NCBI GenBank assembly: GCA_018896355.1
Contig: JAHIMW010000236.1
Coordinates: 1-18,735 of the forward strand
Direction: 5' to 3'
Source of the DNA: Pseudomonadota bacterium
GTDB lineage: Bacteria > Desulfobacterota > Syntrophia > Syntrophales > UBA5619
Length of the DNA stretch: 18,735 nucleotides
This document shows, in pieces, positions 6,041 to 13,806 of this stretch (the first letter of the stretch is position 1; each line of letters opens with the position of its first letter). A program made the position numbers and the translations under genes. The notes beneath the pieces were generated by a model. That model was not told where the DNA came from and made no database searches. It saw nothing but the letters and a program-made list of their open reading frames with translations.

Positions 6041-8410
6041 ATGTCACAGAAAGTGTCTGAAGAAATCAAAATTGCCAGCATCCCGGAGATTCTCCCGGTG
6101 CTGCCGCTCGCGGGCGCCTTCGTCTTTCCGAAGATGCTCTTCCCGCTGGAGGTTTCCGGCGATTCCGCGATCAGCCTGATCGACGAGGCGATGGCGGGCG
6201 ACCGCCTGATCGGCCTCGCCATGCTGAAGCAGGCCGGCGACCCGACGGAAGGCCCGCACAAAATGGATGATTTCTACGGCGTCGGCACAAGCGTCGCGAT
6301 CCTCCGGATGGCCAAGACCGCCGACAACAAGACCCAACTCCTCCTTCAGGGGATCGGCCGGGTCCGCATCGTTGAACTGTTAGAGGGGAAGCCCTACCTC
6401 CGCGCCCGCGTGGAAAATCTGGAGGACCGGGAGACCAGGGACATCGAGGTCGAGGCGCTGATGGCGAACCTCGTCGGCCTCTTCGAGCAGATCGTGAAAC
6501 TCTCGCCCTTCCTCCCCCAGGAGTTCGGGGCGATGGCCAAATCGATCGCGGAGCCCGGCGTCCTGGCCGATATCATCGCCTCTGTGATCAACTCGCCGGT
6601 CGAGGAGAAACAGAAGATCCTCGAGATCCTCGACGTGAAGGAGCGCCTTCGCGAAGTGACCAGGCTTGTCAACCACCAGGTGGAGATCCTCGAACTGGGC
6701 AGCAAGATCCAGACCCAGGTGAAGGACGACATGGACAAGAGCCAGCGGGAGTACTACCTCCGCCAGCAACTCAGCGCCATCCGAAAGGAGTTAGGAGAAA
6801 CGGACGACGAGAAGGTCGAGATCGAGGAGTACCGCGCAAAGATCGAACAGAAGAAGCTCCCGGAGGAGGCGAAGAAGGAGGCGGAACGCGAGCTCGCCCG
6901 GCTCGCCAGAATGCACCCCTCCTCGGCGGAATACACGGTTGCGGCGACCTACCTCGACTGGATGACGGCTCTGCCCTGGAACGAGCTTACCCCGGACAAC
7001 CTCGATATAAAAAAGGCCCGGCGCGTCCTGGATGAGGACCACTACGGCTTAGAGAAGGCTAAAAAAAGAATCATCGAATACCTCGCCGTCCGCAAGTTGA
7101 AGCCGGACTCGAAGGGGCCGATCCTATGCCTGGCGGGCCCCCCGGGGACGGGCAAAACCTCCCTCGGCCAATCCATCGGCCGCGCGCTGGGAAGGAAATT
7201 CATCCGAATCTCGCTCGGCGGCATCCACGACGAGGCGGAGATCCGCGGCCACCGGAGGACCTACGTCGGGGCGCTTCCCGGCCGGATCATCCAGGGGCTC
7301 CGACGGGCGGAGTCCATGAACCCCGTCTTCATGCTGGACGAGATCGACAAGGTCGGGAGCGATTTCCGCGGCGACCCCTCGTCGGCGCTGTTGGAGGTCC
7401 TCGACCCGGAGCAGAACTTCTCCTTCGCGGACCACTACCTGGACGTCCCGTTCGACCTGTCGCACGTGATGTTCATCACGACGGCAAACAACCTGGAGAC
7501 AATCCCGCCGGCGCTCCGCGACCGCATGGAGGTGATCGAGCTGCCCGGCTACACGATCGACGAGAAGATCCGGATCGCCCGACGCTACCTGGTCCCGCGG
7601 CAGACGGCGGAAAATGGCCTCAAGACCGAGCAGATCCGGATCACGAAAAGCGCCATCAGCAGAATCATCACCGGCTACACGCGCGAGGCGGGGGTGCGGA
7701 ACCTCGAACGGGAGCTCGCCTCGGCCTGCCGGGGTGTGGCGAGCCAGATCGCCTCGGGGGTCATCGAAAAGGCAACGATCACGGCGCGGGATCTCCACCG
7801 CGTCCTTGGCCCCGTCCGGGTCACAGGGGAGGCGGACGCCCGGACCGCAAAGCCCGGGGTCGTCAGGGGGCTCGCCTGGACGCCGGTCGGCGGAGATATC
7901 CTGTTCATTGAGGCGACCTCGATGAAGGGCAAGGGCGGCCTCACGCTGACGGGGCAACTGGGCGATGTGATGAAGGAGTCGGCCACCGCGGCGCTCAGCT
8001 TCATCCGCGCGAACGCGGAAGAATTGGGAATTGCGAAGGATTTTTTCGAGGGGATGGACATCCACATCCACGTCCCCTCCGGCGCCATCCCGAAGGACGG
8101 GCCGTCGGCGGGGGTGACGATGCTCACCGCCCTGGTCTCGCTGCTGACGAACAGAACCGTGAAGAAGGAACTCGCGATGACCGGCGAGATCACGCTCCGC
8201 GGCCTCGTCCTGCCGGTGGGCGGGGTCAAGGAGAAGGTCCTGGCGGCTCACCGCGCCGGCGTGAAGACGATCATCCTGCCAAAGTGGAACAAAAAGGACC
8301 TGGAGGAGATCCCGGCGAAGGTCCAAAGAGAGATCGCCTTCCACTTCGTGGACGAGATGTTAGAGGTTATCCGCCTCGCCCTGGACAAGGTCCCGGAGTC
8401 GGCGAAATAG
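6041..8410 (+). CDS. lon: ATP-dependent Lon protease (LonA type)
   Basis: This 789-residue protein has the usual LonA length. An N-terminal substrate-binding domain (about 20-210, starting IPEILPVLPLAGAFVFPKM) is followed by a coiled-coil linker. The AAA+ module has Walker A GPPGTGKT (366-373) and Walker B FMLDEID. The protease domain has catalytic Ser689 in DGPSAG and Lys732 in GGVKEKVLAAHR; their 43-residue spacing equals that of E. coli Lon (Ser679/Lys722). The enzyme unfolds and degrades misfolded and regulatory proteins in the cytoplasm. The start at 6041 follows TGGAGG at a 5-6 base spacing. The frame stays open upstream into hsp20, but that extension is only a shadow of hsp20 in another frame. 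It is paired with hsp20 and may be one of several Lon paralogues in the genome. Confidence 0.96.
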   Translation: MSQKVSEEIKIASIPEILPVLPLAGAFVFPKMLFPLEVSGDSAISLIDEAMAGDRLIGLAMLKQAGDPTEGPHKMDDFYGVGTSVAILRMAKTADNKTQLLLQGIGRVRIVELLEGKPYLRARVENLEDRETRDIEVEALMANLVGLFEQIVKLSPFLPQEFGAMAKSIAEPGVLADIIASVINSPVEEKQKILEILDVKERLREVTRLVNHQVEILELGSKIQTQVKDDMDKSQREYYLRQQLSAIRKELGETDDEKVEIEEYRAKIEQKKLPEEAKKEAERELARLARMHPSSAEYTVAATYLDWMTALPWNELTPDNLDIKKARRVLDEDHYGLEKAKKRIIEYLAVRKLKPDSKGPILCLAGPPGTGKTSLGQSIGRALGRKFIRISLGGIHDEAEIRGHRRTYVGALPGRIIQGLRRAESMNPVFMLDEIDKVGSDFRGDPSSALLEVLDPEQNFSFADHYLDVPFDLSHVMFITTANNLETIPPALRDRMEVIELPGYTIDEKIRIARRYLVPRQTAENGLKTEQIRITKSAISRIITGYTREAGVRNLERELASACRGVASQIASGVIEKATITARDLHRVLGPVRVTGEADARTAKPGVVRGLAWTPVGGDILFIEATSMKGKGGLTLTGQLGDVMKESATAALSFIRANAEELGIAKDFFEGMDIHIHVPSGAIPKDGPSAGVTMLTALVSLLTNRTVKKELAMTGEITLRGLVLPVGGVKEKVLAAHRAGVKTIILPKWNKKDLEEIPAKVQREIAFHFVDEMLEVIRLALDKVPESAK

Positions 8411-8774
8411 AGGGGATGCTCAAGGCCAACATCACCGGTGACAATAATAGATGCTGACCGCCTGCTCCCTCGGATCGGCGGAATTTCCGGCGTTCTTTCT
8501 TGCAAAAGCTGCGACAGCCCCACTGTCACAATCGATCGCCAAAGAGGGCTGAAGATATGGCCGCATCTCTGAATTCATACCCTGTCCCTTTTTATGGAAC
8601 AACCTCTTCTTCTCTTCATCCGGTTCATGCGTACTTCTGATTTGATAATCTGGTTGAAATGGGCCTTCTCTAAGTTATACCCACTACTGTTCAGAGGCGG
8701 ACAAGGCTACGGGCTGATTTGCTAATTTTAAGATGTTAGTTATTTGAGGCGTAGGACGCAGCCTTGGGGCGACA
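8411..8774. other. Intergenic gap between converging lon and HAD genes; no gene seen
   Basis: In these 364 bases I see no credible ORF, tRNA or strong terminator. A short CACCGGTG palindrome lies just after lon near 8436-8443, without a T-run. Its composition is lower in GC than the genes on either side. Confidence 0.6.
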
Positions 8775-9581
8775 CTAAGCGGGATCGCCCTCCGCCAGGG
8801 CCGCCCGCCAGGCGTCGAGGAGATGGCCGATGTCGGCGAAGATAAAGTCGGCGCCGGCGGCCTCGGCTTCGGCCCGGCCGGACGCCCCCGTGAGGACGCA
8901 GATCGTCGTGATCCCCGCGCGTTTTCCGCCGACGATGTCGGTCGCGACGCGGTCGCCGACGGCGGCGGTCGTTTCGGGTCGAGCCCCCATCTGGGCCATG
9001 GCCAGCTCGTACATGATCGGTTCGGGCTTCCCGACCCCTGTCGGCCGGGTCTCGGAGGCGGCCGCCAGCATTGCGACCATCGCGCCGCTTCCCGGCAAAA
9101 AACCCTCTTCCGACGGGATGTTGGGATCCAGATTCGTCGCGATGAAGCGGGCGCCTCCTCGGAGGAGACGGACGGCCCGTTTGATCTTCTCGTAGGTGAG
9201 TTCGTGATCCACGCCGGCGACGACGACCTCCACGTCATCGTCGGCGAGGACGAATCCCTCCTCCTGCAGTGCCTGCCTGAGGGCGGCCATTCCGAAGACG
9301 TGCACCCGCGTTCCCGCCGGGTAGTCGCGGCGCAGGTAGAGGGCCGCCGCGCGGCCGGAGACCAGGATCTCGGCGGGCGAGACCAGGGCGCCCATCCCGG
9401 CGAGTTGTTCAGCCCGCTCGCTCGGCGTGCGGGTCGCGTTGTTGGTGACCAGCATAAAGGGGATGGAGCGTTCACGCAGGAAGTCAAAGAACTCCCGCAG
9501 GCGGGGCATTGGTTCGCTTCCCCGGCAGAGCACCCCGTCCATGTCGAGAATCAGGTGCGTGATCTTGGTCAGGTAATTCAT
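8775..9581 (-). CDS. HAD-superfamily hydrolase, NagD / phosphoglycolate-phosphatase-like (class IIA)
   Basis: This 268-residue protein carries all four HAD motifs. Motif I is DMDGV with nucleophile Asp13 and acid/base Asp15; motif II is Thr46 in VTNNAT. Motif III is Lys185 in GKPEP, and motif IV is Asp210/Asp215 in GDRVATDI. The VTNNATRTPSE segment and the large cap inserted after motif II place it with NagD, AraL and eukaryotic-type PGP phosphatases, which dephosphorylate small sugar or nucleotide phosphates in the cytoplasm. Substrate cannot be read from sequence. The ATG at 9581 has GGAGA eight bases upstream. It is the last gene of a same-strand run beginning with the exporter adaptor, 48 bases after the preceding gene, so cotranscription is plausible but a functional link to export is not shown. 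Confidence 0.88.
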   Translation of the reverse strand: MNYLTKITHLILDMDGVLCRGSEPMPRLREFFDFLRERSIPFMLVTNNATRTPSERAEQLAGMGALVSPAEILVSGRAAALYLRRDYPAGTRVHVFGMAALRQALQEEGFVLADDDVEVVVAGVDHELTYEKIKRAVRLLRGGARFIATNLDPNIPSEEGFLPGSGAMVAMLAAASETRPTGVGKPEPIMYELAMAQMGARPETTAAVGDRVATDIVGGKRAGITTICVLTGASGRAEAEAAGADFIFADIGHLLDAWRAALAEGDPA

Positions 9582-9629
9582 CGTTTTTCTCCGGCTTTTC
9601 CTTTGGAATGGATTATCTCCGCCGGCTGA

Positions 9630-10631
9630 TCATGATGCGATAGCTGGTAGGAGAAGGGCGATCCCGGGGAAGAGCGCCCGCTCTTCCCGCCAGTCGTAGA
9701 TCAGGATGTCGATATTCAGCCGCTTCAATTTGTCCCGGAGAGCGACCTCCGGCGGTCGGGGAAGGATCAGGATCAGCAGGGGATTGTCGGGCATACTCAG
9801 GCCGTTCAGCAGAAGCTGCGTTGCCCCGGCGTGAAGGTCCGAGAGGGTCGTCTCCGTCCGGACCTGAAAGACCGCCCGGACCCGACCCGCCCGGTTCATA
9901 ACCACCAGATCCTGGTTTCCGTCATTCCCCGCCCTCAGGCCGGCTTTCTTCAATGTTTCGGCCAGATCCCGGACGATCAGGCCGCGGTCGCATTCAGCCC
10001 CGGTCTCCCTCTCCTGCTCGCGGTAGCTGGCGCCGATCAGCTCTTCACGGAGGCGAAGTTCGCCGAAGGTCAGCTCCGCCTGCGAAGAACGGGCGGCAGC
10101 CGTCTCCTTGATTCGGGCGATCTTCCGGACGAACTCGGCGATCTGTCTGGCAAAGCGCGGGGATTGGAGAATCCCGATGACGGCGACCGGCGTCTCCTCG
10201 CCTCCGTCATCCATCACCTCCCAGGCGCCCCGGTAGTGGTTTTCGAAGAGCGATTTTCCGATCCCCTTTCTCCCGCCGCCCAACTTTCCCCGGTGCACGA
10301 CGAAGACCCGCCCGGCGCGGTCCTGGGCGAAAGCGCCGCCCGTCCGCCGGTCGACGCCGCAGAGGGGGAAATTGATCTCGCAGGTGATCGCGATGGCGGC
10401 TCCCCCCTCCGGTCGGCCGATTCCGAAGCCATTCCAGAAGCGGCTTCCGACGATCTTTCGGGAGAAGGACCAGATGCCGAGGCTCTCCGACCAGTTGACC
10501 TTCGCCTTTTCGCTCGCCCCCGGATGGCCGAGCTTCACAGGGATCGTAGCGGCCGTCACAGGTTTGAAACTCCTCACGAACTGCCTCTGGCAACGTTTGA
10601 TTGCTGCCTCGTCTGTGATGACTTTCAGCAT
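9630..10631 (-). CDS. Uncharacterised protein with a C-terminal PD-(D/E)XK-like domain of altered active site
   Basis: This 333-residue protein has two visible parts. The N-terminal half has a basic VVHRGKLGGGRKGIGKSLF segment (111-129), flanked by SRFWNGFG and CEINFPLCGVDRR; I do not recognise its family. Residues about 190-315 follow the strand-helix layout of a PD-(D/E)XK nuclease: DLVV (241-244), then VFQVRTE (254-260), then a TQLLLNG helix and the LLILILPRP strand. In active relatives the second motif is usually E-V-K; here it is Q256-V-R258, so catalysis may be lost. AAAGGA lies six bases before the ATG. The start is only 13 bases after the permease stop, so it belongs to the exporter operon. 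Composition matches its neighbours. Alternatives are a DNA-binding or scaffolding protein; the nuclease-fold call is by pattern only. Confidence 0.6.
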   Translation of the reverse strand: MLKVITDEAAIKRCQRQFVRSFKPVTAATIPVKLGHPGASEKAKVNWSESLGIWSFSRKIVGSRFWNGFGIGRPEGGAAIAITCEINFPLCGVDRRTGGAFAQDRAGRVFVVHRGKLGGGRKGIGKSLFENHYRGAWEVMDDGGEETPVAVIGILQSPRFARQIAEFVRKIARIKETAAARSSQAELTFGELRLREELIGASYREQERETGAECDRGLIVRDLAETLKKAGLRAGNDGNQDLVVMNRAGRVRAVFQVRTETTLSDLHAGATQLLLNGLSMPDNPLLILILPRPPEVALRDKLKRLNIDILIYDWREERALFPGIALLLPAIAS

Positions 10632-10644
10632 GGTTTGTCCTTTA

Positions 10645-11766
10645 TCAATCCAGACGTTTCCGGAAACGCCCGACCGCTCCGGTGAAGACCATGATGCCGA
10701 GGACGGCCAGCGCGACGTACTGGGGCCAAAGGATGTGCAGCCCCACCCCCTTGAGAAAGATGCCGCGGATGATGACCAGAAAATAGCGCAAAGGGTTCAG
10801 GTATGTCAACCATTGAACGAACTCGGGCATGTTTGCGATCGGGAAGACGAAGCCGGAGAGCATGAAGAACGGGAGGATGAAGAAGAAGGTGGTCATCATC
10901 GCCTGCTGCTGGGTCTTCGATACCGTCGAGATGAAGAGCCCGATGCCCAGGGTGCTCAGCAGAAACAGGCAGGTCGCCAGGAAGAGGTCGAGGACACTCC
11001 CCGCCAGCGGGACGTCGAACCAGCTCAGCGCAAACAACATCACGAAGACCATCTGGCCGATCGCGATGATCGTATAGGGGATGGTCTTGCCGATGATCAG
11101 TTCGATCGGTTTCAGCGGCGTTACGATGAGCTGCTCCATCGTCCCGTTTTCCCGTTCTTTGATGATCGCAATGGAGGTCAGAAGGAGCGAGATCAGCATG
11201 ATGACGAAGGCGACGATCCCCGGGATGAAGAAGTTCTGGCTGTCGAGGTTCGGGTTATACCAGGTCCGGATGCGGGCGTCGATCTTCCCGTATTTGAGGT
11301 CGCGGCCGTAGAGCTCGCGGACCAGTTCCGTGTTTAGCCGGTCGAGGACCATCACGGCGTAGGAGATCCGGATGGAGGCCATGTTGCTCATTCCGCCGTC
11401 GGCCAGGATCTGGACGTCGGCCGTCTCCCCTCGGCGGATGCGGTTGCTGAAATCGGGGGGGATTCGTACTCCGATATCGGCCGTCCCCTTCAGAAACAGC
11501 TCCTCCATGCCGCGGGCGTCCGCCGGCCGGTGGGTGATCCGGAAGATCCCTCCCGCGGTGAAGGCGTCGGCGAGAAGCCGGCTTTCGCGGGTCTGGGCCT
11601 GGTCGATCAGCGCGACGCGGATGTCCTTGATATCGTAGTTGACCACGTAGCCGAAGACGAGGAGCTGGATCAGCGGCGTCAGAATCAGGATCGGACGGCT
11701 CCTCTTGTCGCGGAAGATCTGGATGAATTCCTTGCGGACCATTTCCCGGATGCGCAGCCAGCTCAT
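10645..11766 (-). CDS. ABC-2 type exporter permease, YbhR-like
   Basis: This 373-residue inner-membrane protein begins with an amphipathic stretch and TM1 at about 25-44. A large extracytoplasmic domain (about 45-175) follows, then five more helices near 180-202, 226-250, 258-281, 291-312 and 346-364. The KERENGTMEQLIVTPL segment just after TM2 is the conserved ABC-2 coupling element that contacts the ATPase. The family layout is that of YbhR/YhhJ permeases, which export hydrophobic drugs, cations or lipids together with a periplasmic adaptor. Its start overlaps the stop of the second permease by four bases (ATGA type), indicating tight coupling and probably a heterodimeric pore. Export substrate cannot be deduced. 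Confidence 0.92.
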   Translation of the reverse strand: MSWLRIREMVRKEFIQIFRDKRSRPILILTPLIQLLVFGYVVNYDIKDIRVALIDQAQTRESRLLADAFTAGGIFRITHRPADARGMEELFLKGTADIGVRIPPDFSNRIRRGETADVQILADGGMSNMASIRISYAVMVLDRLNTELVRELYGRDLKYGKIDARIRTWYNPNLDSQNFFIPGIVAFVIMLISLLLTSIAIIKERENGTMEQLIVTPLKPIELIIGKTIPYTIIAIGQMVFVMLFALSWFDVPLAGSVLDLFLATCLFLLSTLGIGLFISTVSKTQQQAMMTTFFFILPFFMLSGFVFPIANMPEFVQWLTYLNPLRYFLVIIRGIFLKGVGLHILWPQYVALAVLGIMVFTGAVGRFRKRLD

Positions 11767-12896
11767 AGCCCCTCCCGCTTCAGGATGATGACGTTCAGGG
11801 CCGCGAGGATTGAAAACATCCCCGTCAGGACCAGCAGGTCGGGCCAGAGGTGGGAGAGGCCGAGGTTCCGGAGGTAGATCCCGGAGAGGATGTCGATGTA
11901 GTAGGTCGCCGGGACGATATAGGTGACGAGCTGGAGGACCTTCGGCATGTTGATCACCGGGAAGACGAAGTTCGACAAGAGCAGCGACGGGAGGTAGGTG
12001 AGCAGGACGGCCGCCTGGTTTGCGATCATCTGGGACTTCGTCACCGACGAGATGAGGAGCCCGAGCGTCAGCGCGACCAGAATATAGAGTGAGGAGGCCA
12101 GGATCATGAGCCAGAAGCTTGCCTTCATCACGATGCCGAAGAGGAGCTGCCCCATCAGGACGGCGACGAGGACGTCGATGAGGGCGATCAGAAAGTAGGG
12201 GGCCGCCTTGCCGATGAGGAATTCCCCCGCCCGGATCGGGAGCGACCGGATCGTCTCCATCGTGCCGTTCTCATACTCCCGGGCGATGACGAGCGAGGTC
12301 AGCATCGCCCCGACAATCATGATGATGATCGCGATGATTCCCGGGACGATGAAGTTCCGGCTCTCCAGGTCCTCGTTGAACCAGACCCGGATCCGCCCCT
12401 CCACGGGCGGCCGGATTTTCTCCATCCCCTGCCGGTCGAGGAAATCGGCGAGGAGCTTCCGGTTGTAGTTCTCGATGAAGCCGCTGATGTAGGCGCGGGT
12501 GATCCCGGCAAAATTGGGGTCGCTGCCGTCGAGGAGGATCTGAACGGTCGTCTCCCTGTCCGCCCGCAGATCGGCGGTCCAGCCGGCGGGGATGATCACG
12601 GCCAGCGTCGCCCGGCCGCGGTCGAGCGCCTCCGTTACGGCGTTGGCGTCCGGGAACTGGGCCGCTATCCGGAAGTAGGAGCCGGCGCCGAGGCGGCGGA
12701 TGAAGTCCCGGCTCAGGTCCGTCCGGTCCCGGTCGACAACGATCGTCTCGATGTGCTCCACGTCGAGGCTGAGCGCATAGCCGAACAGCAGGATGAGGAG
12801 CAGCGGGATGGCAAAGGCCAGGTAGAGGCTCCGGAAATCCCGGAGCAGGTGGTAGATCTCCTTGCGGGCGATCGCCTGGATATTTCTCGGATTCAC
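11763..12896 (-). CDS. ABC-2 type exporter permease, YbhS-like
   Basis: This 377-residue paralogue of the next permease has the same plan. TM1 is at about 25-44, the extracytoplasmic domain at about 45-180, and the remaining helices are from about 183. The coupling motif is AREYENGTMETIRSLP (205-220). The start is a GTG at 12896 with GGAAGG nine bases upstream. It lies 15 bases after the ATPase stop and overlaps the following permease by four bases. With the two ATPases and the adaptor it completes a YbhG-F-S-R-type exporter. YbhS-type permeases transport drugs, sodium/lithium or envelope lipids in studied relatives; the cargo here is unknown. Confidence 0.92.
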   Translation of the reverse strand: MNPRNIQAIARKEIYHLLRDFRSLYLAFAIPLLLILLFGYALSLDVEHIETIVVDRDRTDLSRDFIRRLGAGSYFRIAAQFPDANAVTEALDRGRATLAVIIPAGWTADLRADRETTVQILLDGSDPNFAGITRAYISGFIENYNRKLLADFLDRQGMEKIRPPVEGRIRVWFNEDLESRNFIVPGIIAIIIMIVGAMLTSLVIAREYENGTMETIRSLPIRAGEFLIGKAAPYFLIALIDVLVAVLMGQLLFGIVMKASFWLMILASSLYILVALTLGLLISSVTKSQMIANQAAVLLTYLPSLLLSNFVFPVINMPKVLQLVTYIVPATYYIDILSGIYLRNLGLSHLWPDLLVLTGMFSILAALNVIILKREGL

Positions 12897-12911
12897 GCCT
12901 TGTTTCCTTCC

Positions 12912-13676
12912 CTATTTTCCAGCCTTCATCAACGTGATGAAGGCGTCGTTGAGGTCCGCGTCAGGCTTTCCCGGGCAGGTTCCGCGGATGATCTCCTCCG
13001 GACTTCCCTGGGCGACAATCTTCCCCTCGTTGATCATCACGATCCGCCCGCAGTGGCGCGCCTCATCCATATAGTGCGTCGTGACAAAAACGGTGATTCC
13101 CTCTCCGGCTATCCGGCCGATGAAATTCCAGAAATGGCGCCGGGTGATCGGATCGACACCGGAGGTCGGCTCGTCGAGAAAGAGGATCCGCGGGCGGTGG
13201 AGCAGCGCACAGCCGAGGGCGAGGCGCTGGCGCAATCCCGGCGGGAGTTCCCGGGTCAGGCGGTCGCGAGCCTCCGCAAGACGCGTCATATCGAGGATCC
13301 AGGCGCTCCGCTCCGCCCACTCCTTCTCCGGCACGCTGTATACCCCGAGATAGAAACGGAGGTTCTCGAAGGGGGTCAGATCCTCGTAGAGGGAGAACTT
13401 CTGAGACATGTAGCCGATCGCGTGTTTGACCTCCTCCGCCTCGGTGACGATGTCGTGGCCCGCCACCTTCGCCTCTCCCGATGTGGGGGTAAGGATACCG
13501 CAGAGCATCCGGATCGTCGTCGATTTTCCGGAGCCGTTGGCGCCGAGAAAGCCGAAGATCTCGCCTGGCCGGACCGTGAAGGAGATCTTATCGACGGCGG
13601 TGAAGTCCCCGAAGCGCTTTTCGAGCTCCCGGACGACGATGGCCGAAGAATCGCGGTTTGCGTTATCATTTATCAT
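12912..13676 (-). CDS. ABC transporter ATPase (second half of a split YbhF-like pair), degenerate signature motif
   Basis: This 254-residue nucleotide-binding subunit has Walker A GANGSGKST (45-53), Q-loop Gln92 in YMSQKFSLY, Walker B ILFLDEP (164-170) and a switch His201 in TTHYMDE. The C-loop, normally LSGGQ, is LPPGLRQ (144-150), so the signature that would sandwich ATP in the partner subunit is degenerate. The start was set at the ATG at 13676, with GAAGG five bases upstream; an in-frame TTG at 13691 adds five residues and lacks support. It powers the ABC-2 permeases encoded just downstream. In E. coli the equivalent YbhF is one polypeptide with two such domains; here they are separate genes divided by a 127-bp repeat-containing gap. 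Confidence 0.92.
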   Translation of the reverse strand: MINDNANRDSSAIVVRELEKRFGDFTAVDKISFTVRPGEIFGFLGANGSGKSTTIRMLCGILTPTSGEAKVAGHDIVTEAEEVKHAIGYMSQKFSLYEDLTPFENLRFYLGVYSVPEKEWAERSAWILDMTRLAEARDRLTRELPPGLRQRLALGCALLHRPRILFLDEPTSGVDPITRRHFWNFIGRIAGEGITVFVTTHYMDEARHCGRIVMINEGKIVAQGSPEEIIRGTCPGKPDADLNDAFITLMKAGK

Positions 13677-13728
13677 TGGTGCCTTCGTCAAAAGTCACGT
13701 TTCCCCTTCCCTACCACCCCCACCCTAA

Positions 13729-13751
13729 CCCTCCCCCGTCAAGGGGGAGGG
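13729..13751. repeat. REP-like inverted repeat between the two ATPase genes
   Basis: The arms CCCTCCCCC and GGGGGAGGG are perfect nine-base complements around GTCAA. The flank CACCCTAACCCTCCCCC resembles a GC-rich intergenic palindrome common in many proteobacteria. It lies in the 127-bp gap (13677-13803) and could stabilise or attenuate the polycistronic mRNA. No T-run follows in either direction, so a true terminator is unlikely. Confidence 0.65.
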
Positions 13752-13764
13752 AAGATTAAGTTTG

Positions 13765-13806
13765 CCCCTCACCCCTCACCCCTTACACCTAACCCCTTTC
13801 CCCTCA
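13765..13806. repeat. Degenerate heptamer tandem array, six units
   Basis: Consecutive seven-base units read CCCCTCA, CCCCTCA, CCCCTTA, CACCTAA, CCCCTTT, CCCCTCA on the plus strand. The last unit contains the complement of the TGA stop of the upstream-encoded ATPase (13804-13806). The array therefore starts exactly at that gene's end and runs toward the next ATPase. Confidence 0.7.

Noticed and set aside
7124..8344. A 406-residue open frame on the minus strand opposite lon
   Set aside because: It is antisense to the catalytic core of Lon, is rich in Arg/Asp/Leu and is produced by GC-rich codon bias; no family resemblance.
8436..8443. Possible lon terminator at CACCGGTG
   Set aside because: The stem is only four base pairs per arm, with no T-run.
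10372..11337. A 321-residue plus-strand frame opposite the YbhR-like permease
   Set aside because: Highly charged E/D/R composition typical of antisense to membrane-protein genes; no family resemblance.
13765..13806. CRISPR-like or telomere-like array
   Set aside because: Units are only seven bases, degenerate and without spacers; it is a short tandem repeat.
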